A DNA stretch of 64,000 bases from Maridesulfovibrio sp. (GCF_963677005.1 NZ_OY781616.1:2675001-2739000), one strand, 5' to 3'. Counted from the stretch's first letter, positions 54,705 to 63,705 are shown. Made by a program: numbers and translations. The notes: generated by a model not told the origin, from the letters alone.

Positions 54705-56624
54705 TTACAGTTGTTTGCCCACATAATTGAGCAGGCCGCCGGCCTTGATAATGGCCAGTTCTTTTTCCGAAAGGTCGTTCTTGACCATGATTTCGAGACC
54801 ATCGGCAGTTGTCACCGCAATTTCTCCGCCGGGTGTTATTCCGGTGGTATCGACAGTCAGTGAAGTTCCTTCGGAAAGTCTTTCGTAATCGCTCTTGTCG
54901 GAGAGTACAAGGGGCAGAATACCGAAATTGACCAGGTTCGCACGATGAATACGGGCCAGAGACTTGACGATAACCGCCACAACCCCCAGATGACGGGGTC
55001 CGAGAGCAGCGTGTTCACGGCTGGAACCCTGTCCGTAATTTTCTCCGCCGAGAATGATTCCGCTGTCCGCGGCTTTCATGCGTCCGACAAATCCCTCGTC
55101 AACACGGCTGAAGATATATTCGCTGATCGCAGGAATGTTTGACCGCAGAGCCGTGATCTGTGCTCCGGCCGGGAGAATATGGTCAGTGGTGATATCGTCA
55201 CCGACCTTGAGACGGATTTCCGAAGTGATGCTGTCGGGCAGTGCGGAAAATGTTTCCAGAGGAACAATATTCGGGCCGCGCACGATTTCCACTTTGGAAC
55301 GATCTTCCGGGGGGAAGATAAACAGATGGCGAATGGAAGGAATTTCGGCCGGGAAAGCTATTTTCGCAGGCGGAGTTCCCCAGGTTGCCGGATCGGTGAA
55401 TTCACCGGCCAGAGCCAGATTGGCTGCTGTCTGCGGGCTGGCGAGATAAACCTGTGCATCCTGAGTGCCGCTGCGTCCTTCAAAGTTGCGGTTGAAAGTA
55501 CGGACGCTGACCCCGGCGGAAGTCGGAGAACCGCCCATACCGATGCACGGGCCGCAGGTACATTCCAGCAAGCGGGCGCCGGAATCAAGGAAGTTGGCGA
55601 TAAGACCGTCGGTAGAAAGCATCTTGAGCACCTGCTTTGAACCGGGAGAGATCATAAGATCCACTCCGGCGGGAAGCTGATGTCCGTCCAGTATGAGCGC
55701 CGTGGTCTTCAGATCGGAATAGGAAGAGTTGGTGCAGGAACCTATAGCACACTGGTTGACCTTAAGGCCGGCCAGAGATTTTACGCTGACCACCCTGTCG
55801 GGCATGTGCGGCTGTGCAACCAGAGGCTCAAGTTCGGAAAGATTTATGTTGATGGTTTCCGCATAGGAGGCATCACTGTCTGCAACAAGCTCCACCCAGT
55901 CTTCTTCACGGCCCATGACCTTGAGGAACTCAAGGGTGTTTTCATCACTGGGGAAGATGGAGGTGGTTGCTCCGAGTTCGGCACCCATGTTGGTGATAAC
56001 GGCACGTTCGGGAACACTCAGGCTCTTTACGCCTTCTCCGCCGAATTCGAAAACCTTGCCCACGCCGCCCTTGACGGTAAGCAGACCGAGCAGATGCAGG
56101 ATTATGTCCTTGGAGGCGGCCCATCCGGTCAGCTGTCCGGTAAGTTCTACCCGGACGACTTTGGGCATGGGAATGGAGTACGGCTGCCCGGCCATGGCCA
56201 GAGCAACAGAGAGTCCACCGGCACCCATAGCCAGAGCACCGAGCCCCCCGGCTGTCGGGGTATGGCTGTCGGAGCCGATCAGGGTCTTGCCGGGTTTGGC
56301 AAAGTTCTCCAGATGCAGTTGATGACAGATACCGGTGCCTGCAGGGGAAAAGATAACACCGTGCTTTGCCGCCACAGTACGCAGGTACTGATGGTCATCC
56401 GGGTTGCGGAAGCCCATCTGCAAAGTGTTGTGGTCAACATAACTGACGGAAAGCTCGGTCTGAACCTTATCGATGCCCATGGCTTCGAACTGCAGGTAAG
56501 CCATCGTACCGGTGGCATCCTGAGTCAGGGTCTGATCTATACGCAGTCCTATTTCAGTTCCCGGTTCCATTTCTCCGCTCAGCAGGTGAGCGGATATAAT
56601 CTTTTCAGTAATATTTAAACCCAT
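54705..56624 (-). CDS. acnA: Aconitate hydratase
   Basis: 639 residues from ATG 56624 (GGAGG 4 bases upstream). It interconverts citrate and isocitrate. Iron-sulfur ligands: Cys in IGSCTNSSYSD and two in LECTCGPCIGMGG. Other hallmarks: DHNTLQMGFRN, GSDSHTPTAGGLGALAMGAGG, VDEGFVGRMKAADSGIILGG, NYGQGSSREHAALGPRHLG. The length is that of the shorter aconitase type. The assigned symbol is generic. An inverted repeat is upstream (56757-56802). Confidence 0.93.
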   Translation of the reverse strand: MGLNITEKIISAHLLSGEMEPGTEIGLRIDQTLTQDATGTMAYLQFEAMGIDKVQTELSVSYVDHNTLQMGFRNPDDHQYLRTVAAKHGVIFSPAGTGICHQLHLENFAKPGKTLIGSDSHTPTAGGLGALAMGAGGLSVALAMAGQPYSIPMPKVVRVELTGQLTGWAASKDIILHLLGLLTVKGGVGKVFEFGGEGVKSLSVPERAVITNMGAELGATTSIFPSDENTLEFLKVMGREEDWVELVADSDASYAETININLSELEPLVAQPHMPDRVVSVKSLAGLKVNQCAIGSCTNSSYSDLKTTALILDGHQLPAGVDLMISPGSKQVLKMLSTDGLIANFLDSGARLLECTCGPCIGMGGSPTSAGVSVRTFNRNFEGRSGTQDAQVYLASPQTAANLALAGEFTDPATWGTPPAKIAFPAEIPSIRHLFIFPPEDRSKVEIVRGPNIVPLETFSALPDSITSEIRLKVGDDITTDHILPAGAQITALRSNIPAISEYIFSRVDEGFVGRMKAADSGIILGGENYGQGSSREHAALGPRHLGVVAVIVKSLARIHRANLVNFGILPLVLSDKSDYERLSEGTSLTVDTTGITPGGEIAVTTADGLEIMVKNDLSEKELAIIKAGGLLNYVGKQL

Positions 56625-56756
56625 GATACCTCCAGATTGTATGTGCTTGTCCAAGCCAGATTGAAACAACGAGCAGCCCCCATAGCCAATGCAGGAAAAC
56701 AGAAACGTTCCCCGCAGGCTGCGGACGGCAAGGCAATTGCGATAAACAGCACAACA

Positions 56757-56802
56757 CAGGATTTTGCATGATGTCCGAAAACAACGGATACACAAAATCC
56801 TG
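56757..56802. repeat. Perfect 10-bp inverted repeat in the aconitase leader
   Basis: CAGGATTTTG pairs with CAAAATCCTG; the 26 bases between contain a second partial stem (TGTCCG / CGGATA). It sits 133-178 bases upstream of the aconitase start. It could be a long leader hairpin or an operator. Confidence 0.5.
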
Positions 56803-56908
56803 ATTCATACCGCATTCCTGCCCAGGAGCAGAATATCTCAAATTCATTGCCGGACCACAGGGGTCAGCCTTGCAAAACAGATGCATTTCCTGCCCGTCAG
56901 CTCAGACA

Positions 56909-56927
56909 TTTTCGCAACAAGCGAAAA
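56909..56927 (-). terminator. Small hairpin after the coiled-coil gene
   Basis: TTTTCGC / GCGAAAA perfect 7-bp stem with a 5-base loop, 20 bases past the coiled-coil gene's stop on the minus strand. No T tail beyond the stem, so termination is only possible, not certain. Confidence 0.45.
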
Positions 56928-56946
56928 GCAAGGAGCCGGCCGGACA

Positions 56947-57198
56947 TTATTCCATTCCGAGGCGCATTCGGTTTATTTTTCGTTGACGAGTGTCAATCTC
57001 AACTTCCAGACGCAGTTTTTCCTGCTGGGATTCGAATATCTCCCTGGCGAAAAAGATGCCTTCAGCGGGCTTTTCTTCAGCCATGAATTCCCTTGTCCGC
57101 TTGGAGCAGAGCTGCAGTTCGGACTTGAACTGTTCAATCTCGGCTTCAATGTCGGAAATGCTAATCGATTTTGATTCTTCTTCTGGCTTTTGATTCAT
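56947..57198 (-). CDS. Small coiled-coil protein, 83 aa
   Basis: Starts MNQKPEEESKSISISDIEAE with GAAGG upstream. All helical and charged, one long coiled coil (IEQFKSELQLCSKRTREFM, QQEKLRLEVEIDTRQRKIN). Its first 38 bases overlap the 3' end of the chorismate mutase / EPSPS-like gene, so they are probably one operon. No family recognised. It could be a structural or partner protein of the upstream enzyme. Confidence 0.6.
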   Translation of the reverse strand: MNQKPEEESKSISISDIEAEIEQFKSELQLCSKRTREFMAEEKPAEGIFFAREIFESQQEKLRLEVEIDTRQRKINRMRLGME

Positions 57199-58804
57199 CT
57201 TCCTTCTTCACCTCAGGATCTTTAAGACCGTCAATTACCGGCAGACCGTTGTACAAGGTCCAGTAGCGGGGCCAGAGTTCATTTATGTCTCCCGGGTTGT
57301 CCAAGGAAATTCCAGGACGCATCCAGGCCAGAAGACCGAGTGCGATACCGAAAAACGGAGTCGGCGCGGTCCACGGTTCATCCCATTTAAGGCGGCCGGG
57401 CATTACGGTAAGTTCCGTTTCACCTCGTTCATACCGGATTCCGAGGCGTTCAAGAAGCTCAACCCCCTGTTCGAACATGACCTGGTCGGAAATGTTGGCG
57501 ACCCGGCACTCACTGCGGGAGTTGATGGCAAAAGCCAGTCCTACAGGAAAAAGTTCTTCGGCCTTACCGAAAAGGAAAGTCCGGTCAACGGCGGTTTCAC
57601 CCTTGCTCGCCGTAACGGATGATTTTCCGATTTCAACATTCATCCCTGCGTCAGTAAGAATCTGCAGCGCGTCATCCGCCGCAGGTGTTCCCTGCGCCCA
57701 ACGTCCGTTTATGGTCACTTTTCCATCTGAAAAAGCGGGAATAGCCAGCAGCGAAGCACACAAAGCAGGCTCAAGCGATATTTCCGGGCTGGAGGGAAAT
57801 TTCGTAGCAGAGCAGGGTTCAACTGAAAATTCGGTATCTGACAGCACTGCCTTGATTCCGCATGACTCAAGAACAGATACCACGTCCTTGAGCAGCCCCT
57901 TGCTGTCCCATTCAGACGCAAAACGCAGGGTAATCCCCTGCGGGTAGGTCCACCCGGCAAGGGCAAGAGCGGCTATGAATTCTGCGGGAACTTCGGGGTC
58001 AACATCAAGCGAAGAGGCCATACGCCCTCCGCATTCAAGACGGGCAGGCAGTCCGTGACTGTGCAGGTCAAGAGTGTTCAGCCTTGCTCCGAGCTTACCC
58101 AGTATACCGGCAAGGGGCCTGGTATCAAACTGCTTCAGCACCGGTCCGCCGGCAATCTTGAATTTACCGGTAGTTTTGAGCCCGAAAGCGAGAATGAGAA
58201 AAAGAGTCATGGGGTCATCGCCTGCGAAAATGAGCTTGTCTTCAAATTCAAGCCCTTCGCCGGGACGACAGTCAACCGTTTCTCCATCCCATGAAAGATG
58301 ACCTCCGGCCTGGTTGAAAGCCTTGACGAGTTCGGTAATCCGCTCATTGACGCAGAGGGGAGCAAGCGAGGCTTCGGCGCCGCACGCAGCAGCCATGGCT
58401 ATCCAAAGCCGGGATTGGGAAATTGAGCACGGACCGTCGAAAACAACATCGACCGGCTTTCTGGGCGGCGAAAGAATGTATGTGGAGAGCTTACGGTTTT
58501 CCGGTTTGGCAACTGCGGCATAAGCGAGGTTGTTCAGCTGTTCGAAAACACGGCGTGCGGTTTTGAGGTCGAATTTCTTGTTTCCGGATTCTGAAGACCA
58601 TGTTTCGAATATACGCCTTTCCATGTCCGGGTCGCCAAGAGGAAGTCCTTTCTGCCTTCTCTTGGAAGCGGCCTTACCCATAAGGTAGTTTCTACGGGAT
58701 ATAATGGACAAAAGACGTGCGTCCAGCTCTTTAATTTCGTCGAGCAGGGACGTTCTGCGCGGTGCACCGGCACCGTTACGATCAAATTTTTTAAAATTGG
58801 GCAT
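57161..58804 (-). CDS. Fusion of chorismate-mutase-like helix domain and degenerate EPSP-synthase-like domain
   Basis: 547 residues. Residues about 18-95 look like an AroQ-type chorismate mutase: LLDEIKELDARLLSIISRRN, then KAASKRRQKGLPLGDPDME. Residues about 110-510 follow the repeated alpha-beta pattern of EPSP synthase (3-phosphoshikimate 1-carboxyvinyltransferase): VVFDGPCSISQSRLWIAMAA, ITELVKAFNQAGGHL, RPLAGILGKLGARLNTL, GLPARLECGG, VPAEFIAALALAGW, ATKFPSSPE. But the catalytic lysine motif (PGSKS expected, GPCSIS found) and the GNAGT phosphate loop (replaced by AGDDPMT) are missing, so it is unlikely to make EPSP. The genes around it are not shikimate-pathway genes. It may be a regulatory or repurposed enzyme. 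Confidence 0.7.
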   Translation of the reverse strand: MPNFKKFDRNGAGAPRRTSLLDEIKELDARLLSIISRRNYLMGKAASKRRQKGLPLGDPDMERRIFETWSSESGNKKFDLKTARRVFEQLNNLAYAAVAKPENRKLSTYILSPPRKPVDVVFDGPCSISQSRLWIAMAAACGAEASLAPLCVNERITELVKAFNQAGGHLSWDGETVDCRPGEGLEFEDKLIFAGDDPMTLFLILAFGLKTTGKFKIAGGPVLKQFDTRPLAGILGKLGARLNTLDLHSHGLPARLECGGRMASSLDVDPEVPAEFIAALALAGWTYPQGITLRFASEWDSKGLLKDVVSVLESCGIKAVLSDTEFSVEPCSATKFPSSPEISLEPALCASLLAIPAFSDGKVTINGRWAQGTPAADDALQILTDAGMNVEIGKSSVTASKGETAVDRTFLFGKAEELFPVGLAFAINSRSECRVANISDQVMFEQGVELLERLGIRYERGETELTVMPGRLKWDEPWTAPTPFFGIALGLLAWMRPGISLDNPGDINELWPRYWTLYNGLPVIDGLKDPEVKKEDESKARRRIKID

Positions 58805-58934
58805 TTTTGTATCCTGAAATGTAATATAGGGAAGTCCGACTTTCTAGCGTTATTTTAACCAATGGGCAACCCTAAATGTATCTGTGCCTGCCAAACGGCA
58901 CATCAGCCCGTAATATATGAAATTGTCAAATATC

Positions 58935-58967
58935 AAAAAAGGGAGGAAGCGCTGACCGCCTCCTCCC
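58935..58967 (-). terminator. Intrinsic terminator of sat
   Basis: On the minus strand GGGAGGA / TCCTCCC stem with an inner GC-rich loop, followed by six T. It lies about 31 bases after the sat stop. Confidence 0.8.
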
Positions 58968-58997
58968 AATAATAAGCAAGTAGTACTACTACCTTAA

Positions 58998-60278
58998 TTA
59001 CATGGCTGCGCCGGAAGCTGCACCCTGCATTTTAACTTCAACCTTTTCGGTGAGGTTTTCGTAGTAGTCGCGCAGGATAACGAGGACTTCGTCACGACCG
59101 AAGTGATCGGGAACTTCAGCGCCTTCGGAAAGAGCCTTACGCAGTTTGGTACCGGAGAGGATTACGCGGTCTTCTTTGCCGTGGGGGCAGGTTCTCAGGG
59201 AAGCCATGCCGTCGCACTTGTAGCAGTAGAAGGTCCAGTCAATCTTCATGGGTTCGCAGAGCAGAGCCTTGCCGGGTTCCGGACAAGCTTCGGTTGCGTA
59301 GGGGATCTTGTCGAAGATTTCCTGAGCTTCGAACAGACCGTAGAAGTCACCAACACCGGCGTGGTCACGGCCGATGAGCATTCTGTTTACACCGTAGTTC
59401 TGACGGAAGGTAGCGTGGAGCAGACCTTCACGGGGACCGGCGTAACGCATATCGAGGGGGTAACCGGCCTGGATTACGTTGTCTTTTACAAAGTAGTGTT
59501 CAACCAGGGTGTCGATGGCTTTAACACGAACGTCAGCAGGGATGTCACCGGGTTTCAGGTTACCGATCAGGGAGTGGATCAGGCAGCCGTCACATACTTC
59601 GATGGAGATCTTTGCCAGGAATTCGTGGGAGCGGTGCATGGGGTTACGCAGCTGCAGTGCGGAAACAGTGGACCAGCCTTTTTCTTCGAAAGCTGCACGA
59701 GTTTCAACGGGGCGCAGGTAAACACCAGCGTATTTTTCAGGGTATTCGCCTTCGGAAAGGACTTTAACAGGACCGGCGAGGTTGTACTTTTTCTGAGCCA
59801 TAACCATCTTAACGCCGGGATGGTCTTCCATTGCGATTTTCCAGAAAACGTCATCAGCGGATTCTTCGCCTTCACCTTTGAAGACTTTTTCGCATTCCCA
59901 CTTCTTGTCGTCTTCGGTCATTTCGTACTTTTCTTCGATCTTCATGGTGGCATAAGCTTCACCTTTGTAGACCAGAGCGATTTCGTCACCGACTTTGACG
60001 CTGTCGTCATCGGTGTCGAGGGTTACCGGTACGGGCCAGAAAGTGCCGTCTTCCATCAGGAAGCTTTCGCAAACGCCTTTCCAGTCAGCTTTACCCATGA
60101 AACCGTTCAGGGGGGAGAAGCCGCCGATACCCATCATGATAAGGTCACCCTTAGCACGGGGAGAAATTTCAATCTGCTTCAGGCCTTCAGCCTTTTTCTG
60201 TTCAGCAGCGAGTTCTGCGCCTTCGAGCAGGCAGCAAACGAGGCCTTTGCCACCGTGAGGGGCTACGAGCTTGGACAT
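58998..60278 (-). CDS. sat: Sulfate adenylyltransferase (ATP sulfurylase)
   Basis: 426 residues, the homo-oligomeric type of sulfate reducers. It makes APS and pyrophosphate from ATP and sulfate, the first step of dissimilatory sulfate reduction. Seen: [15 protein letters not shown] with the HxxH-type nucleotide motif, [45 protein letters not shown]-type ([17 protein letters not shown]), and a C-terminal segment with two zinc-like Cys pairs ([15 protein letters not shown]). Codons are strongly biased to those of highly expressed genes. It has its own promoter and terminator and is divergent from aprBA. Confidence 0.97.
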   Translation of the reverse strand: MSKLVAPHGGKGLVCCLLEGAELAAEQKKAEGLKQIEISPRAKGDLIMMGIGGFSPLNGFMGKADWKGVCESFLMEDGTFWPVPVTLDTDDDSVKVGDEIALVYKGEAYATMKIEEKYEMTEDDKKWECEKVFKGEGEESADDVFWKIAMEDHPGVKMVMAQKKYNLAGPVKVLSEGEYPEKYAGVYLRPVETRAAFEEKGWSTVSALQLRNPMHRSHEFLAKISIEVCDGCLIHSLIGNLKPGDIPADVRVKAIDTLVEHYFVKDNVIQAGYPLDMRYAGPREGLLHATFRQNYGVNRMLIGRDHAGVGDFYGLFEAQEIFDKIPYATEACPEPGKALLCEPMKIDWTFYCYKCDGMASLRTCPHGKEDRVILSGTKLRKALSEGAEVPDHFGRDEVLVILRDYYENLTEKVEVKMQGAASGAAM

Positions 60279-60483
60279 GATTACGTCTCCTTGTAGTAAT
60301 TATTTTTCAACACCTTGGCCTTCCGCAGGTCCGGCAGAATCTTGTCTGTGCCCGGATTTACCGTGCAACCGCCACCATATACGGGGCGTGGCCTGCAGAA
60401 CGAAATATTTATACCAGCTGTCATGAAAAAAACAATTGAATAATTCAATTGCACCCTTTCCAACTCCATGACGCTTAGAGGGT

Positions 60484-60512
60484 TTATGAATTGTTTGTGA
60501 AAGAAATGTCAA
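60484..60512 (-). promoter_or_regulatory. Promoter of sat
   Basis: On the minus strand: TTGACA (60512-60507), 17-base spacer, then TCATAA or, at 18, CATAAA (about 60489-60483). The predicted transcription start is near 60477, giving a leader of about 200 bases. The -35 is a perfect consensus. Confidence 0.6.
60495..60512. promoter_or_regulatory. Rex-like operator in the sat promoter
   Basis: TTGTGAAAGAAATGTCAA matches 11 of 14 fixed positions of the TTGTGAA-N4-TTCACAA Rex consensus and covers the -35 and part of the spacer. Rex senses NADH/NAD and is known to repress sat in Desulfovibrio vulgaris, so this is the expected place for repression. Confidence 0.5.
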
Positions 60513-60530
60513 GGGCAAATTTGAAGCTCA

Positions 60531-60544
60531 GTGATTTTTTTCAC
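60531..60544. promoter_or_regulatory. CRP/FNR-type palindrome upstream of sat
   Basis: GTGA-N6-TCAC, an exact CRP/FNR core, centred about 60.5 bases before the predicted sat start, a classic position for class I activation. CRP/FNR regulators such as HcpR have been predicted to control sulfate-reduction genes in Desulfovibrio. Confidence 0.45.
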
Positions 60545-60758
60545 GAAATTCCCGGACACAGTACTCTTTACACGCACTATGGCAAGACTTTTTCTCATAT
60601 ATAATTGATGGATAACTGAAAATATTTAAACACACCCCCTAAACAGAACAAGATGTAAACAGAATCTGCTGATCAGGTTCAAAGATAAAAACAAACATCT
60701 ACACGCCCGACAAAAAGTTCCGGAGACCATCAAGACTGTGTAAAGCAGGGCTGATCTG

Positions 60759-60764
60759 TATAAT
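60759..60764 (+). promoter_or_regulatory. Candidate -10 element of the aprBA promoter
   Basis: A perfect TATAAT about 385 bases before the aprB start; the -35 region at the right distance is weak. A second candidate -10 (CATAAT) lies at 60842-60847. Either gives a long untranslated leader. Confidence 0.35.
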
Positions 60765-61149
60765 ATCTAGAGAAAGTCACACTTATTTCTAGGCACAAAA
60801 CCCATCTTTTCAGTAGGTTAAAACAGTTGTGAAGATTGTGTCATAATCTGAAAAAAAGGCTTGCTAACAAAGGCAAGAATGAACTAAAAGCTCTTCATGA
60901 TGGAACACATTCATGTTTTCTGCTGCCAGTGCATGAGGAAAATCCTCCGGCACAACTGTTCGGCGGCGGTGTTCCATGGCCGTTTATAGGGAAAATGAAA
61001 TTAGCTTGTTCTAAATTTCACTTTCATCTTGACACCAAAGGACGGGCTTGTTAGTTCCTAATTTCACGAGCCTTGAACTTTAGGCAAGATTATAAATGGT
61101 TAAGGATGTCGGTGATTGATAACATTAAACCCTTTTAGGAGGACTAGGT

Positions 61150-61635
61150 ATGCCGACCTTTGTCAATCCGGAAAAGTGTGATGGCTGTAAAGGTGGCGAA
61201 AAGACCGCCTGCATGTACATCTGCCCCAACGATCTTATGATCCTGGATCCCGAAGAAATGCGTGCTTACAACCAGGAACCTGAAGCATGCTGGGAGTGTT
61301 ACTCCTGCGTAAAAATTTGTCCCCAGGGCGCTATCGAAGCTCGCCCCTACGGTGACTTCGCACCCATGGGCGGTACTTCCATCCCCATGCGTTCCGCTGA
61401 AGACATCATGTGGACTGTCAAGTTCCGTAACGGAAACGTAAAACGCTTCAAATTCCCCATCCGCACTACACCTGAAGGTTCTATCAAGCCTTATGACGGT
61501 AAACCCGAGCCGGCCGATCTCGACAGCGAACTCCTCTTCACCGAAACCGAACTGGCTAAGCCCAAAGAAGTTCTCGGACAGAAGTTTGACGTTACTGAAG
61601 CTGACAAGACCGCAGCTTGGAAGGATCTGGATTAA
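61150..61635 (+). CDS. aprB: Adenylylsulfate reductase, beta subunit
   Basis: 161 residues, ATG with AGGAGG upstream. The iron-sulfur subunit of APS reductase, with two [4Fe-4S] clusters bound by CDGCKGGEKTACMYICPNDL and ACWECYSCVKICPQGA. It passes electrons from QmoABC to the FAD in AprA, in the cytoplasm. The C-terminal tail of about 60 residues wraps the alpha subunit in known structures. Codons strongly biased. aprA starts 61 bases later. Confidence 0.97.
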   Translation: MPTFVNPEKCDGCKGGEKTACMYICPNDLMILDPEEMRAYNQEPEACWECYSCVKICPQGAIEARPYGDFAPMGGTSIPMRSAEDIMWTVKFRNGNVKRFKFPIRTTPEGSIKPYDGKPEPADLDSELLFTETELAKPKEVLGQKFDVTEADKTAAWKDLD

Positions 61636-61696
61636 TCTTCTAAGTACGCTTAGTTGAATTGATTCATGTAATCTAAAACCTAATTAAGGAGGAAAC

Positions 61697-63688
61697 ATGC
61701 CTCTTCTCCCTATTAAAGAAGCTTCTAAAGGTGTTGCTCTCGCAGAACCTGAGCTTATAGAACAAGACGTTGATATTCTTCTCGTCGGTGGTGGTATGGG
61801 TAACTGCGGTGCTGCTTATGAAGCAGTCCGCTGGGCTGACAAAGTAGGTGGCGACATCTCCATCATGCTGCTTGATAAAGCTGCTATGGAACGTTCCGGT
61901 GCTGTTGCACAGGGTCTGTCCGCAATCAACACCTACCTCGGCGAAAACGATGCTGACGACTACGTCCGCATGGTTCGTACCGACCTCATGGGCCTCGTTC
62001 GCGAAGACCTTATTTTCGACCTCGGCCGTCACGTTGATGATTCCGTACATCTTTTCGAAGAATGGGGTCTCCCCTGCTGGATCAAAAAAGACGGTAAAAA
62101 CCTTGACGGTGCTGCAGCAAAGGCCGCTGGCCTCTCCCTGCGCAACGGCGACCCCTGCGTTCGTTCCGGCCGCTGGCAGATGATGATCAACGGTGAGTCC
62201 TACAAGTGCATCGTTGCTGAAGCTGCTAAAATGGCTCTTGGCGAAGATCGTTACATGGAACGCGTTTTCATCGTTAAAATGCTCCTCGACGCCAACGAAC
62301 CCAACCGTATCGCCGGTGCTGTAGGTTTCTCCACCCGCGAAAACAAAGTATACGTATTCAAATGCAACGCAGCTGTAGTAGCCTGCGGTGGTGCTGTTAA
62401 CGTCTACCGTCCCCGTTCAACCGGTGAAGGTATGGGTCGTGCATGGTACCCCGTATGGAACGCAGGTTCCACCTACACCATGTGTGCACAGGTTGGCGCT
62501 GAAATGACCATGATGGAAAACCGCTTCGTACCCGCTCGTTTCAAAGACGGTTACGGCCCGGTTGGTGCATGGTTCCTGCTCTTCAAGGCAAAAGCTACCA
62601 ACTACAAAGGTGAAGACTACTGCGAAACCAACCGCGCAATGCTCAAACCTTACGAAGAACGCGGATACGCTAAAGGCCACGTCATTCCGACCTGTCTGCG
62701 TAACCACATGATGCTTCGTGAAATGCGTGAAGGCCGCGGCCCCATCTACATGGATACCGCTACCGCACTGCAGAACACCTTCGCAAACCTCTCCCCCGCT
62801 GAACAGAAGCACCTCGAATCTGAAGCATGGGAAGACTTCCTTGATATGTGTGTTGGCCAGGCCAACCTCTGGGCATGTCAGAACATCGAACCTGAAAACT
62901 CCGGTTCCGAAATCATGCCCACCGAACCTTACCTCCTCGGCTCCCACTCCGGTTGCTGCGGTATCTGGACTTCCGGTCCTGATGAAGAATGGGTTCCCGA
63001 AGATTACAAAGTCAAAGCTGACAACGGTAAAGTCTACAACCGTATGACCACCGTTAACGGCCTGTTCACCTGCGCTGATGGTGTTGGTGCTTCCGGTCAC
63101 AAGTTCTCTTCCGGTTCTCACGCTGAAGGTCGTATCGTTGGTAAGCAGCTCGTTCGCTGGGTTGTAGACCACAAAGACTTCAAGCCTGCTCTGAAAGAAA
63201 ACGCTGCTGATCTCGCTAAAGAAATCTACCAGCCCTGGTATACTTTCGAAGAAGGCAAGTCCATCTCCACCGACCCCGTTGTTAACCCCAACTACATCAC
63301 TCCCAAAAACTTCATGATGCGCCTCATCAAGTGCACCGATGAATACGGTGGTGGTGTTGGTACCATGTACGTTACCTCCAAGTCTCTCCTGCACACCGGT
63401 TTCAAACTTCTCGAAATGCTCGAAGAAGATTCCAAGAAACTGGCTGCTCGCGACCTGCACGAACTCATGCGCTGCTGGGAACAGTTCCACAGACTGTGGA
63501 CCGTTCGTCTCCACATGCAGCACATCGAATTCCGTGAAGAATCCCGTTACCCCGGATTCTACTATCGCGGCGACTTCATGGGTCTCGATGACTCCAAGTG
63601 GAAATGCTTCGTCAACTCCAAGTACGATGTTGAAAAAGGCGAAACCGTCGTCTTCAAGAAAGCATACCACCAGATCATCCCCAACTAA
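61697..63688 (+). CDS. aprA: Adenylylsulfate reductase, alpha subunit
   Basis: 663 residues, ATG with AAGGAGG. It reduces APS to sulfite and AMP. N-terminal FAD-binding loop VDILLVGGGMGNCGAAYE (about 29-46), then the fumarate-reductase-like fold with ERSGAVAQGLSAINTYLGEN, RFVPARFKDGYGPVGAWF, and the C-terminal SGHKFSSGSHAEGRIVGKQ loop. Full length. Codon use (GGT, GCT, CGT, GTT, ATC, TAC) is that of a very highly expressed gene. Forms an operon with aprB; qmoA follows after a hairpin. Confidence 0.98.
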   Translation: MPLLPIKEASKGVALAEPELIEQDVDILLVGGGMGNCGAAYEAVRWADKVGGDISIMLLDKAAMERSGAVAQGLSAINTYLGENDADDYVRMVRTDLMGLVREDLIFDLGRHVDDSVHLFEEWGLPCWIKKDGKNLDGAAAKAAGLSLRNGDPCVRSGRWQMMINGESYKCIVAEAAKMALGEDRYMERVFIVKMLLDANEPNRIAGAVGFSTRENKVYVFKCNAAVVACGGAVNVYRPRSTGEGMGRAWYPVWNAGSTYTMCAQVGAEMTMMENRFVPARFKDGYGPVGAWFLLFKAKATNYKGEDYCETNRAMLKPYEERGYAKGHVIPTCLRNHMMLREMREGRGPIYMDTATALQNTFANLSPAEQKHLESEAWEDFLDMCVGQANLWACQNIEPENSGSEIMPTEPYLLGSHSGCCGIWTSGPDEEWVPEDYKVKADNGKVYNRMTTVNGLFTCADGVGASGHKFSSGSHAEGRIVGKQLVRWVVDHKDFKPALKENAADLAKEIYQPWYTFEEGKSISTDPVVNPNYITPKNFMMRLIKCTDEYGGGVGTMYVTSKSLLHTGFKLLEMLEEDSKKLAARDLHELMRCWEQFHRLWTVRLHMQHIEFREESRYPGFYYRGDFMGLDDSKWKCFVNSKYDVEKGETVVFKKAYHQIIPN

Positions 63689-63705
63689 GCCGGGATTGAT
63701 AATCG

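Larger units (their letters stand above)
56625..56946. other. Intergenic region upstream of aconitase
   Basis: 322 bases without a supported gene. It carries a perfect 10-bp inverted repeat (56757-56802) that would lie in the aconitase leader, and a terminator-like hairpin (56909-56927) for the small gene further right. Confidence 0.6.
60279..61149. other. Large regulatory intergenic region between sat and aprB
   Basis: 871 bases without a supported gene; a 72-codon frame at 60836-61054 has no ribosome-binding site and odd composition. On the sat side: a TTGACA promoter with Rex-like and CRP/FNR-like sites. On the aprB side: a TATAAT at 60759-60764, a CATAAT at 60842-60847, and a leader of about 300-380 bases ending with AGGAGG. 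The middle (about 60550-60720) is AT-rich and featureless. Confidence 0.7.

Noticed and set aside
59103-60296. Open frame of 397 codons on the strand opposite sat
   Set aside because: It lies wholly opposite a certain gene, has odd Phe/Val/Gly-rich composition and no ribosome-binding site; it results from codon bias in sat.
60836-61054. 72-codon frame in the sat-aprB gap
   Set aside because: No Shine-Dalgarno, mixed composition, and it lies in a leader or promoter region; not supported.
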